Source: Planctomycetota bacterium
GTDB lineage: Bacteria > Planctomycetota > B15-G4 > JADJEK01
Assembly (NCBI GenBank): GCA_016709145.1
Contig: JADJEK010000009.1
Span: 1 to 64,000, forward strand
Length of the DNA: 64,000 bases
Direction: 5' to 3'
Part shown: positions 43,293-51,812 of the stretch, one piece after another
How the letters are laid out: every line of letters starts with the position of its first letter
Position numbering within the stretch: position 1 is the first letter of the stretch
Made by a program: the position numbers and the translations under genes
Notes under the pieces: model-generated
Told to the model about the DNA's origin: nothing
The model's input: only the letters and a program-made list of their open reading frames with translations
Databases searched by the model: none

Positions 43293-44270
43293 GTGCGCGG
43301 CGCGTTGTGGCTCGCGTCGTTGCCGCACTCGGCCGCCCTGTGCGTGTTCCACGGCCTGTTCGATCGTGGTTGGCGCCGTCCACGGCGTGCGCCGCTGCGC
43401 GTGGTCTGCGTCGGCAATCTGACCGCGGGTGGTACCGGGAAGACGCCGATCGTCGCCTGGCTCGCGCTGGCGGCGCTCGCGGCGGGCAGGCATCCCGCGA
43501 TCGTGTTGCGTGGCTATCGCAAGGGCGCTCGCGACGGCGCAGGCTCCGACGAAGCGCAGCTCTATGCGCGCCTCGTGCCGAGCGTCCCTGTGCTCGTCGA
43601 CGCCGACCGCGTGCGCGCGGCCCATGCGGCGGCGGCGCTCGGAGCCGACCTCGTGCTGCTCGACGACGGCTTCCAACATCGCCGACTGCATCGCGACGTC
43701 GACATCGTGTTGCTCGATGCGCGCGACCCGTTCGGTGGCGGTGCGGTCATGCCGCGCGGATTCCTGCGTGAGCCCCCGACCGGTCTCGCTCGCGCCGACG
43801 TCGTGGTCCTCACACGAAGTGACCGCGCCGGCGCGGATGCGCTCGCGGAGGCCGAGCGCCGCGTGCGAGCGCTTGCGCCTCAGGCTGCGATCGTGCGCGA
43901 GGTCCACGCCGCGACGGAATTGATCGGTCACGACGGTTCGCGCATCGCCGACGTCGGCGCGTTGCGCGGCGCACGCGTGACGTGCATGTCCGGCATCGGC
44001 GATCCGACCACGCTCGCGGAGAGCGTGACGCGTTGCGGCGCGATCGTCGTGCGGACGCTCGACTTCGGTGACCATCACGAGTTCACGCCGGCCGAGCTCG
44101 CTGCGGTGGCTCGCGATTGCGCGGCCGATGGCGTGCGCTGGTGCGTGACGACGCAGAAGGACGCGATGCGGATCGGCGCCGTTCCCGCCGGACTGCCGTT
44201 GGTCGTGTTGCGCATCGAAGCGCGCTTCGACGGCGAGGCCGCGACGAACACGATGAGCGCGTTGGTCTGA
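43293..44270 (+). CDS. lpxK: Tetraacyldisaccharide 4'-kinase LpxK
   Basis: LpxK phosphorylates the 4' position of the lipid A disaccharide at the inner membrane. The 325-residue product has a short hydrophobic N-terminal helix (RGALWLASLPHSAALCVFHG) and the P-loop GNLTAGGTGKTPIV (Lys50). DDGFQHRRLHRDVDIVLLDA, the family Walker-B-like signature, and a second Rossmann-like half with CVTTQKDAMRI follow. The GTG start has no clear ribosome-binding site; the frame is open upstream to a CTG at 43203 that has GAGG about 8 bases before it. The rest of the lipid A genes are 35 kb away. Confidence 0.92.
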   Translation: MRGALWLASLPHSAALCVFHGLFDRGWRRPRRAPLRVVCVGNLTAGGTGKTPIVAWLALAALAAGRHPAIVLRGYRKGARDGAGSDEAQLYARLVPSVPVLVDADRVRAAHAAAALGADLVLLDDGFQHRRLHRDVDIVLLDARDPFGGGAVMPRGFLREPPTGLARADVVVLTRSDRAGADALAEAERRVRALAPQAAIVREVHAATELIGHDGSRIADVGALRGARVTCMSGIGDPTTLAESVTRCGAIVVRTLDFGDHHEFTPAELAAVARDCAADGVRWCVTTQKDAMRIGAVPAGLPLVVLRIEARFDGEAATNTMSALV

Positions 44271-44593
44271 CCTCGCGGGTCGTTCCCGCGCAATCGAGGG
44301 GGCGGCGTCGGAATCGAGGTGCCTCGAACGATGACCCGGAGAGTTCCTGCGCACACGGAATCCGGCAATGCTCACCGGCGGCGGGCTGATGGCGTGAGCG
44401 GCCGCTCTTGCGCGAGATGTGCTCGTTCGTCGAACGCCGACGTGATGCGAAACCAGGCAGTTGGCGTGGTTCTTCAAGGATCCTGAAACCTTTTGACCCT
44501 TCTGCGGAGAAGGGTTGTGCGGCTGACGAGACCGTCACCCGCTGCTCGGCTGCCAGCAAGTCCCGAAGCGTTCCCGAAACCCAAGGAGAAGCC
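44271..44593 (+). other. 323-bp intergenic region between lpxK and the secreted repeat protein
   Basis: No gene is supported here. A short GC hairpin directly follows lpxK (44274-44290, CGCGGG/CCCGCG around TCGTT), perhaps a weak terminator. The bipartite motif at 44484-44510 lies 84 bases before the downstream start codon, and AAGGAG precedes that start. Confidence 0.5.
44484..44510 (+). promoter_or_regulatory. Bipartite motif TGAAAC-N11-TCTGCGGAGA, copy 1
   Basis: TGAAAC (44484-44489) and TCTGCGGAGA (44501-44510) are separated by 11 bases. The same two boxes at the same spacing occur at 50507-50533. It is oriented towards the secreted-protein gene starting 84 bases downstream. The layout suggests an ECF promoter or an operator; the sigma factor encoded at 49875-50432 is the obvious candidate reader. 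Confidence 0.55.
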
Positions 44594-46501
44594 ATGACGT
44601 CGACCCCACGGTCGTCCATCTCGGTCATTGCATCGATGTCGCTCGTCCTCGTTTGCGGATCGAGCGTCGCGAAGGATCTCGCGACCGAATCCCCGCCCCC
44701 GACGCTCGCGTGGCCCGGCCCGTCGAACGCGCAACCGTCCGCATGCCAGATCCTGCACCGATCGAGCATCGGCCGTCACGCGATCTTGAGCGAACGCGGC
44801 GGTGTCGTGCGCATGCACGTGAATCCGGCGACGTGCGACGTCTCCGTGGTGATCTCGGCGCAAGCGACCGACGCTTGCGTCGTGCGTTCCGCGACGCCGG
44901 ATGGCGACGTCGGCTTCGTCGCCGACGCCAACGGCGTGTTCGGTGTCGTGCCCGATCCGTTGGCGCCACAGGGCTACGTCGTCGCTCCGATCGCGACGAT
45001 GGCGCACGCTGGGATCGTGCGGCTCGTCGGCGGCGAACTCGGCCTCGACGGTGCGCGTGGGTTGTTCGCGATCGATCAGTCCGGAGTCGTCCACGTCGTC
45101 GCGCTCGTGCCGACTCCCGGGCTGCCGCTCGGTCTCGATGCGGTCCGTCTCGGCTCGTTCGCGCCGGTCGATGCGGGCGGCGCCGCGCTCGCGGTCGACG
45201 ACCTCGCGCCGATCGATTGGGACGGCGATCCCTCGAACGAGACACAACTCGTCTTGCGCTCGAGCTCGAAGCTGCTGGTCTGTGCGCTCGATGGCAACGT
45301 CGTGCTGCAGCGTGATGCGAACACCGACGCGGCGACGTTCGCCGTGGTCGCGACGAAGGGCGGGTTCGACGGGCTGGCGTGGCGCGCGGTCGACTCCCTC
45401 GGTCGCGACGTGCTGCGCTTCGAGAGCGTGCTCGGCGCCGACGTCGACGTGCTGCTCGGCACGACTCCGGTGCGCGCCTTGGTCGCCGGCGACGCCGATG
45501 GCGACGGTGACGCCGACCTGCTTCTCGCGCACGCGAACGCGACGACGTGCCACATCGTCTCCAACACCGCGCGTGCGGGGATCCCGGCGCCGACCGCCGC
45601 ATTCGCGCACTACGACCCGAGTACGCCCGGCTCGTTCCAGAAGCTCGTGTTCGAGACGTCGTCGCCCACGTTCGCGACCCCGGCCTTCGCGCCGCTGTAC
45701 GACGATTGGTCCGCGTCGGGAACGCCGGTCTTCGACGTCGCCATGCCGATGGAGTCGAGCAACGTCATCGAGATCCGTTCGCTGGCCATGGCCGCAGGCG
45801 GGCCGCTGGCGCTGATCTCGAATCACGTCGCGTTCGGCGCGTCCGAGTACTTCGCCAGTTCCGTCACCGCGCCGACGCCCGCTCCGTCCGATTGGTCGTC
45901 GAAGGGGCACTACTACCTTTCGGTGCGCGATGCCTGGTCGACGATGACGAACAAGTCGCACATCCAAGTCATCCTCTGGCATCGCGACGTCGGTTCGCCG
46001 ACCGACGAAGTCGCGGTCAGCGACACGTTCCATGCGATCGGCCCGGCGTCGTTCCCGCTCGAGGTCCGCATCGACATCCCCGAGGTCGCGGTGCAGTCGG
46101 GCGGCAACTGGGATGGCTCGTTCGACGACATCTACTACTGCGAGATCCGTGCGGTGCAGGCCACGGGCTCGGAGCAATCCGGGTTCACGATCTCCGCAGC
46201 CGGTCGCGCTCACATCCTCGCGCTGACGATGGACGAGACGACCTACGACCCGAACACCGCGCCGACGACGTCGCTCGAAGTGGTGCTCGCAGACGAGCCG
46301 GGCACCGATCTGCTCGACGACTTCTGCTTCCGCTACATCTGCGCGAGCCAAACCTGCGACGCGACCAGCGTGATGCTCGTCGGACCGAGTCTCGGATGCC
46401 TGCCGATCACGCGCGTCGTCTACGCGCCGAACGTCTTGCCGCGGCTGCCGGCCCAGAAGAAGGCCAGTGAGGTCAATCCACCGCGCCCGTGCGGGTCGTG
46501 A
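44594..46501 (+). CDS. Large secreted protein with FG-GAP/VCBS-like repeat
   Basis: The 635-residue product has a signal peptide (ISVIASMSLVLVCGSSVA) and a beta-rich extracellular region with a calcium-binding-like segment AGDADGDGDADLLL near residue 300, typical of FG-GAP/VCBS propellers. The C-terminal part is beta-sandwich-like, with several Cys pairs and a basic end. AAGGAG stands 6 bases before ATG 44594. It converges on the TPR-CHAT gene (21-base gap), and its upstream region carries the motif also found beside the sigma operon, so it may be a target or a sensed partner of that system. Confidence 0.75.
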   Translation: MTSTPRSSISVIASMSLVLVCGSSVAKDLATESPPPTLAWPGPSNAQPSACQILHRSSIGRHAILSERGGVVRMHVNPATCDVSVVISAQATDACVVRSATPDGDVGFVADANGVFGVVPDPLAPQGYVVAPIATMAHAGIVRLVGGELGLDGARGLFAIDQSGVVHVVALVPTPGLPLGLDAVRLGSFAPVDAGGAALAVDDLAPIDWDGDPSNETQLVLRSSSKLLVCALDGNVVLQRDANTDAATFAVVATKGGFDGLAWRAVDSLGRDVLRFESVLGADVDVLLGTTPVRALVAGDADGDGDADLLLAHANATTCHIVSNTARAGIPAPTAAFAHYDPSTPGSFQKLVFETSSPTFATPAFAPLYDDWSASGTPVFDVAMPMESSNVIEIRSLAMAAGGPLALISNHVAFGASEYFASSVTAPTPAPSDWSSKGHYYLSVRDAWSTMTNKSHIQVILWHRDVGSPTDEVAVSDTFHAIGPASFPLEVRIDIPEVAVQSGGNWDGSFDDIYYCEIRAVQATGSEQSGFTISAAGRAHILALTMDETTYDPNTAPTTSLEVVLADEPGTDLLDDFCFRYICASQTCDATSVMLVGPSLGCLPITRVVYAPNVLPRLPAQKKASEVNPPRPCGS

Positions 46502-46522
46502 CGCCGCGCGATCGAGGGCGCG

Positions 46523-49126
46523 TCAGTTCTCGAAGCCGAGCCCGTGAACGGCGATGAGGGCCCAGCACGCCGGCAGCCCGAATGCGGCACTGGAGTCCAT
46601 CTGTTCACGGGCTCGGCGTACGGCTTCGGCGGGGCACGCGCCAGCGGCAAGCGCTCGATGCACGAGGCGACCGAACTCCACGGTCGCCTCGAGCTCGATG
46701 CGTTGATCCGCGGCGAGCACGCAGTGCGCTCCGGCGCGGAGACCGGCGCCGACGAATTGCCCGGCGCCGTCGTCGCCGATGCGCGTGCGTCCTTGCGCTG
46801 TGGCGCACGCCGACAGGATCAACACGTCGGACGCCAGCCACTGGTGCACATCGGCGGGTGATGCCAAGCCGGCTTCCCCGTCGTCGCCGGTGAGAACCAA
46901 CGTCGCGAAGTCCTCGCGCTCGAGGCGTTCGACGGCGTGCGCGAGGATGTGCAGGATCCGCGGCGGCCGTCGAGCGCTCGTGCGCAGCGCGGAAAGCGAC
47001 GCGTCCGCGCCCACGAACGTCTCGACGGCGCCCGCGCCGAACGGTTCGGTCAGGGCCCGGACCTGCGCGTCGTCGAGCGCAATGCGCGGCGGATCTCCAG
47101 CCTGCTCGCGAGTGTTCGCGTCGAGCTTCGGCGCGGCGAACAGGCGCAATTCGGGCAGGTCCGCTGCCCGCGAACGACGGGGCCGCCGAGCGAGCGCGAG
47201 TGCGACGGACATCGACGGCAAGCGTGCGACGCCGCGGGCGATGCCGAGTGGCCGACCGTCGAGCGGCAAGACCTCGATGGGTGGATTGCCGAGCAGTTCG
47301 AGACCGGTCACGTAGCAGCCGCTCCAGCGGCGCAGCGCGGATTGGATCGGTTCGGGAAGCAGTTGCTTCGCCCACTGCGCAGCGGCGCGGTCGACCTCGG
47401 CTCGGTGGGTTTCGACGGCGGTGCGATCCGTCCGCGGGAAGACGCGCGCGACCTTCGCGCCGAGCTCCTTGCGCAACGGTTCGGACAAGTAGCGCCAGTC
47501 GATCTCGCAGTGCACGACCTCGTCCCGGTCCACGGCGAACACGTGCGTCGTGCGAGCCGCTGGAACGAACGCGATCCATCCGACGTCGTCGCGCAGCACT
47601 TCGGCGCGGATCTCGGCGAGCGTCGCGATCGGAGCGTCGAGCGAGCGCGCCAGCGTGCCGACGGCTTCACCGCGGAACACGGGTTCGAGTTCGACGTCGC
47701 CGAGCTCGTTCGGTTTCGCCGTCGCGATCAGTTCGCCGACGAGTTCGCCGAGCACGGAACGCCGGCCGGAGTAGTTGAGGAAACCGACGCCGCCGGGACG
47801 CAATCGCGCGGAACTCCATGCCGCCAGTTGGGCGCAGTAGGCGGCGCGCAGTTCCGCCAGCGCCGCGGCGCGGGCGGAGTCCGTCGCACCCGTCTCGCGC
47901 GCGAGACGCGCGGCGAGTGCCGCGAGCAGCGCCCGTTCGTCGACGTTGAATGCCGGGTCGTCGGTGCGGCCACGAAGTGCGGCGAGGCGGTGGCCGACGT
48001 CGGTCCAATCGCGGCAGATCGCGGCGAGTTCGAGGAACGTGATCTCCGCCAGTCGGCGCATGCTGAACGACGGCGCCAGCGAGAGCGCCTCTTCGAGATC
48101 GGCGCGCGCCCGATCCACGAGTCCAGGATCGCGCAGCGCGAGTTCCGTCAACGCGACACCGCGTCGCGCCAACAGGCTCCCGCGCTGACTCGGCAAGGCG
48201 CGAGCGAGCACGTCGTCGTCGATCATTTCGACGACGTTCTGACAGCGTTCTCCGGCGAGCGCGACGACGGCAGCGAGGTCGACCTCCGCCGGCTCGGTCT
48301 GGGCAACGCTCGGGACCAGCTCCCTGCGATGCCGAGCGAGCCAGCGCGCGGCTTGATCCGGCATCCCCATGTCCGCGTAGAGCATCACACGACCCGCGGA
48401 CTGCATCGCATGGGCATCGCGGTACCAGCGCGCTCGTCCGGGATGGAACGGTTCGGTCTCCATGGCAACCAGCTCGTCCAACAGCAGGAGCAAGGCTTCG
48501 AGTTGCGCCTCGGCTTCGTCGAATCGGCCTTGGATGCGCAGGGCTTCCGCGAGTCCCGACCTCGCGCGAGGGATGCATGATGGCTCGCCCGCTGCGTTGG
48601 AGTCCGTGACCGAACGACCGAGCGCTTCGATGGCTTGGTCGAAGTGGCCGGAGCTCGCCGCGATCTCGCCCACGTAGATCGACAAGATCGAAGCACACCG
48701 GACGTACGTCAGCGAACGAGTCGGATCGACGCCCGCAACGGCCGCGACGGCTCTCCCGCGATGCAGCGCGCGAAGTCGAGCACCGGTCTCGATCCCGTAC
48801 TCGAGCTCCGCGCCGGCGACATCGGTCGTCGCGACCGCGTACGTCTCCGCGTGAACGGTCGTCCAGGTCTGGATCGCCGGAGCGTCATGCTCCAACCGGT
48901 CGAGCAGCACACGGATCGGGGCGAGCTGCTCGAGCGAAGGTGCGCTGGTCTCCGCTTGGAGTTCGGTGATCGCGATCTCGAGCTCGTTCCACGTCGCCAG
49001 CACGGAGTCGGATCGTGCGCGCGCATCGCGCAGTAGCGCGAGCAGCACGATCACGGCGAACAACGTGGGGCGCAGGGACGCCCAAGCGGCACCGCAAGCG
49101 CTCGAGCCACGGCGGGCGCAGCGCAT
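46523..49126 (-). CDS. Exported TPR-CHAT caspase-like protease
   Basis: The 867-residue product starts with an Arg-rich n-region and a hydrophobic stretch (TLFAVIVLLALL, about 20-33), a signal peptide or membrane anchor. A long helical region with TPR-like repeats spans about 45-480, and a C-terminal CHAT domain about 560-867. The catalytic dyad is intact: His730 in ILHILAHAVERL and Cys774 in VLILSACATAQG. CHAT domains are caspase-like cysteine proteases. The gene is third in an operon with an ECF sigma factor and a membrane anti-sigma-like protein, starting 5 bases after the latter. Its location outside the cytoplasm would let it act on the outer domain of that protein. Confidence 0.85.
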   Translation of the reverse strand: MRCARRGSSACGAAWASLRPTLFAVIVLLALLRDARARSDSVLATWNELEIAITELQAETSAPSLEQLAPIRVLLDRLEHDAPAIQTWTTVHAETYAVATTDVAGAELEYGIETGARLRALHRGRAVAAVAGVDPTRSLTYVRCASILSIYVGEIAASSGHFDQAIEALGRSVTDSNAAGEPSCIPRARSGLAEALRIQGRFDEAEAQLEALLLLLDELVAMETEPFHPGRARWYRDAHAMQSAGRVMLYADMGMPDQAARWLARHRRELVPSVAQTEPAEVDLAAVVALAGERCQNVVEMIDDDVLARALPSQRGSLLARRGVALTELALRDPGLVDRARADLEEALSLAPSFSMRRLAEITFLELAAICRDWTDVGHRLAALRGRTDDPAFNVDERALLAALAARLARETGATDSARAAALAELRAAYCAQLAAWSSARLRPGGVGFLNYSGRRSVLGELVGELIATAKPNELGDVELEPVFRGEAVGTLARSLDAPIATLAEIRAEVLRDDVGWIAFVPAARTTHVFAVDRDEVVHCEIDWRYLSEPLRKELGAKVARVFPRTDRTAVETHRAEVDRAAAQWAKQLLPEPIQSALRRWSGCYVTGLELLGNPPIEVLPLDGRPLGIARGVARLPSMSVALALARRPRRSRAADLPELRLFAAPKLDANTREQAGDPPRIALDDAQVRALTEPFGAGAVETFVGADASLSALRTSARRPPRILHILAHAVERLEREDFATLVLTGDDGEAGLASPADVHQWLASDVLILSACATAQGRTRIGDDGAGQFVGAGLRAGAHCVLAADQRIELEATVEFGRLVHRALAAGACPAEAVRRAREQMDSSAAFGLPACWALIAVHGLGFEN

Positions 49127-49131
49127 GGCGA

Positions 49132-49878
49132 TCAGCGCGACGACAGTGCGGACTTCGCCCGGCCGAATCGCGCGGTTGCCGTCCCGGTCGCGTCGCAGAT
49201 CCAGACTTCCCATTCGATCGAGCGTCCGACGGCTGCGCGCTGCGACGCGGACAGCGCGAACGACGCGCTTGTCCGGTCCGGGACGCGGATCTCGACCGGG
49301 CTCCCGTCGGCGTTCGTCTCGTCGAGCGATCGGATGATCAGCGTGTAGCTCTCGTGTTCGTCTCGGGTCGCGGAGTCCGACCACGTGAACGTGTCGAACG
49401 CTGCCACTTCGCCCACGGGCGCTTCGCAGTCCACGCCGGTGTTCGACGCCAGCAGGCTCGAAGGGTCGCTGATCGGGGTCGTCGCGGGGCTCGTGTGCGT
49501 GCGGGCCAGCCAGAACGAGAACAGCGCGATTGCCGCGGCCGACAGTGCCGCAGCCGGAACCAGGAATCCGCGGCGCGGCTGTCGAGCGCTGAGCGGCAGG
49601 GCGCCGACGCGGATGCCGGCTTCGATGACGCCTTCACGGGAGCCGAGTGGTGCGGTGCGCGCGGCGGCCAGGATCTCCTCCTGCGCAAGGTCGATCGACA
49701 CTGCATCCGCGCCGAGCGCCGCGTCGAGCGACGCCGCGGTCGCGTGGAAGTCTTCGACTTCCTGAGCGCAACGCGCGCACTCGGTCGCGAGCGATCGCAG
49801 AGCTTCTTCTGCCTCCGCATCGTCACGCGTCAAGAGTTCCTCGAGTTCGCGTTCGTGCGTCGAGTCGTGCGGAGTCAT
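49132..49878 (-). CDS. Single-pass membrane anti-sigma-like protein
   Basis: The 248-residue product has a cytoplasmic N-terminal helical region with a CxxC pair (Cys34, Cys37 in ATECARCAQEV), as in zinc-type anti-sigma domains but without the His usually four residues before. One membrane helix follows (about 104-125, FLVPAAALSAAAIALFSFWL), then an outer domain of about 120 residues with beta pattern (SYTLIIRSLDETNADGSPVE). It overlaps the sigma gene by 4 bases (ATGA). The fold order and operon position indicate that it holds the sigma factor; this is an inference. Confidence 0.75.
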   Translation of the reverse strand: MTPHDSTHERELEELLTRDDAEAEEALRSLATECARCAQEVEDFHATAASLDAALGADAVSIDLAQEEILAAARTAPLGSREGVIEAGIRVGALPLSARQPRRGFLVPAAALSAAAIALFSFWLARTHTSPATTPISDPSSLLASNTGVDCEAPVGEVAAFDTFTWSDSATRDEHESYTLIIRSLDETNADGSPVEIRVPDRTSASFALSASQRAAVGRSIEWEVWICDATGTATARFGRAKSALSSR

Positions 49879-50432
49879 GCGATCTCCCGGGCGGGCGTCG
49901 TGCGCAACAGAGCTTGGATGTCTTGGACCCCGCGGTAGTAGAGAGTCTTCGCCGTGTTCGTCGGCACCGACTCGCGGCGCGCGATCTCGTCGAACTTCAA
50001 ATCGGAAAAGTGCTTCAACCGAATGACGTCGGCGCGCCGGCGATCGATGCTGGCGAGCGCGCGCTCGACGCGATCGTATTCGTCCGGCAGCGACTCACGC
50101 GTCGGTGCGGGGATCTCGGGCAGCGCGAGCATGCGCGTGCTTCGCGTTCGTTGGCGGACCGCATTCATCAATTCGACTCGGCAGAAGCCGAAGGCCCAGG
50201 CCTCGAGACGGGTGTCGCCGGTGTAGCGCGGCAGTTTCAACCAAATGGAACCGAGTGCGTTCTGAGCAGCCTCGTCGAGTTCTTCGGGCGGAAGTGGGCG
50301 CGGGAGGCGTGCGTTGATCATGGACATGATCGGAACGACGCAGCGGAGGCGCTCGATGAGCACTTCGATCGCTGCGGAGTCGCGTGCGCGCGCGCGCTCG
50401 GCGAGACTTCGGTCCGTCGTCGGGGCTTCCAT
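49875..50432 (-). CDS. ECF RNA polymerase sigma factor
   Basis: The 185-residue product has sigma region 2 (about 10-90, with EELDEAAQNALGSIWLKLPR and LEAWAFGFCRVELMNAVRQR) and region 4 (about 125-180, RRADVIRLKHFSDLKFDEIA, then SVPTNTAKTLYYRGVQDIQA). It is the first gene of the sigma/anti-sigma/TPR-CHAT operon, with 4-base and 5-base junctions. The frame extends 117 codons upstream without coding character, so ATG 50432 was taken. The shared bipartite motif lies 75 bases upstream but points away from the gene. Confidence 0.88.
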   Translation of the reverse strand: MEAPTTDRSLAERARARDSAAIEVLIERLRCVVPIMSMINARLPRPLPPEELDEAAQNALGSIWLKLPRYTGDTRLEAWAFGFCRVELMNAVRQRTRSTRMLALPEIPAPTRESLPDEYDRVERALASIDRRRADVIRLKHFSDLKFDEIARRESVPTNTAKTLYYRGVQDIQALLRTTPAREIA

Positions 50433-50859
50433 CGCGCGGAAGCCTAACCCGTCGCGGGCCCGCTGCGCACCAGGTCGTCGGATCAGAATGCACTTTTCAC
50501 TTTTCTTGAAACTTCCGGGAGCCTCTGCGGAGAGTTCATGGGCCACACCATGGTGTGTGGTCGCGCGCATCTGGCTGCGCGTGGAAAGACGTCTGGCGGA
50601 GCTCGGTTCTGCCGTGTCACAGGGGTGGCGCGGCAGAGCCGGCTCCCATTTGCATGGCTCGATGGGCTTTCTCGAACTCGATCGCGTGCCGCGCCCGCAA
50701 TGGCGCGCCCACTGGAGAGTTTGGGGGCGATCGTGACGTCGCGGCCAGAGTCGAGGAGTTCGATCGAGCGTCGGGTCACGCAACGCGGATCTGGGTGGTA
50801 CCGAACCGGTTCCGGGCCAGCAGACGCGAGCCCTCGAATTCGTAATTTCGGCCCTGCCG
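50433..50859 (-). other. 427-bp divergent region upstream of the sigma operon
   Basis: The region is lower in GC than its surroundings and contains copy 2 of the bipartite motif. A direct repeat GAAAAGT (on the - strand, about 50490-50505) also lies upstream of the sigma gene. A + strand frame from GTG 50557 to 50736 (59 codons) follows the motif, but its third-position GC is below that of neighbouring genes and no family is recognised. A small RNA or small protein is possible; nothing else is seen. Confidence 0.4.
50507..50533 (+). promoter_or_regulatory. Bipartite motif TGAAAC-N11-TCTGCGGAGA, copy 2
   Basis: TGAAAC (50507-50512) and TCTGCGGAGA (50524-50533) have the same 11-base spacing as copy 1 at 44484. 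TCTGCGGAGA is nearly palindromic. The orientation is away from the sigma gene that starts at 50432, so it is either an operator that works both ways or the promoter of an unrecognised transcript on the + strand. Confidence 0.5.
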
Positions 50860-51615
50860 TCAAAACGTCAGGACGTCGCCGTCCTCGAGGATCCGCATCG
50901 GCGCGCCCAGTGCGCGGAGTTCGGTCAGAACCTCGTCTCGATAGAACGGCTTGACGTGGCTGATCAGCAGTTCGGCGCTCGGATGCAGCGGCAACGCCGG
51001 CGCGAGGAATTTCGGTACGACGTGGCCCGCGATGCGTCCGAGTTCCTCCATGCGATCGGGCCACGACACTTCGAGCACGATGGCCTTCAACGTAGGTCGG
51101 TCGGCGCAGAACGCGCGGATCGCGTCGGCATCGCTGGTGTCTCCCGCGATGAAGATCGACGAGTCCGCGTCTTCGACGAGGAAGCCGAAGCACGGGATCG
51201 GATGCACCATCGTGTGTGCCGTGACCTTCAGGTGCGCGACCGGGAACGGTTGATGCTCGTGGACGATCTGGAGTTCGAGCGCGACCGACTTACGGTTCTT
51301 CAGTTGGGTGAAGTCGGGCCAGATGCGGTTGTTGAACAGACCGGTCTTGAGGTCGTCGAGCGTCGACTCGCTGCCGTAGAAACGGATCGGGCGGCGCTGG
51401 CGCGCGAAGCGATTGTCGAGCAGGAACGGCAACGTCGCGACGTGATCGAGATGGCAATGCGAGATCAGGACGTGGTCGATCTTCTCCTGGCCTTCTTCGC
51501 ACAAGACCGTGGTGATCGCGCCGCCGTCGATGGCGACGCAGTCGTCGACGAGGAACGATGTGGGTTGATGGCCGGGGGCGGAGCCGCCCGAGCAACCGAG
51601 GACATGCAGCTTCAT
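50860..51615 (-). CDS. MBL-fold protein, class-II cAMP phosphodiesterase-like
   Basis: The 251-residue product has the metallo-beta-lactamase motif SHCHLDH (His53, His55, Asp57, His58), an N-terminal strand LHVLGCSGGSAPGHQPTSFL, a later SIFIAGDTSDADAIRAF with metal Asp, and a final HVKP with the last His. The N-terminal pattern and simple MBL fold resemble class-II 3',5'-cyclic nucleotide phosphodiesterases (PF02112). ATG 51615 begins this strand. It diverges from an OPT transporter and is two genes from a cyclic-nucleotide-binding channel, which fits a cAMP-related role; RNase Z-like activity is an alternative. Confidence 0.75.
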   Translation of the reverse strand: MKLHVLGCSGGSAPGHQPTSFLVDDCVAIDGGAITTVLCEEGQEKIDHVLISHCHLDHVATLPFLLDNRFARQRRPIRFYGSESTLDDLKTGLFNNRIWPDFTQLKNRKSVALELQIVHEHQPFPVAHLKVTAHTMVHPIPCFGFLVEDADSSIFIAGDTSDADAIRAFCADRPTLKAIVLEVSWPDRMEELGRIAGHVVPKFLAPALPLHPSAELLISHVKPFYRDEVLTELRALGAPMRILEDGDVLTF

Positions 51616-51812
51616 CGCGGTTCCTTTTCGCCGTCGTCCACCGGAGCGTCGGCGCGGCGCGCAGGATAGCAGTCGCATCGAGGGCTGGGCCCGCTTCGCG
51701 CCGCGCGTCCTCGACGAGGTCGATGCGCCGACCGATCCGGTCGCTACAACACGGCCTTTCCGCGGGTCCTTCTTCGTCCGCGATGCCGAGCCCACGGCGC
51801 GCGGGAGGGTTC

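Noticed and set aside
46523..50432. A type III-E CRISPR (Craspase) locus
   Set aside because: There is no Cas7-11, no Cas1/Cas2 and no repeat array nearby. Only the TPR-CHAT and sigma logic is similar, and the middle protein has a membrane helix, unlike Csx30.
50538..50954. A 138-codon + strand frame after motif copy 2
   Set aside because: The composition is Arg/Ser/Gly-rich, it runs into the 3' end of the MBL gene on the other strand, and it shows no family. The 59-codon frame at 50557-50736 is only slightly better and was not called.
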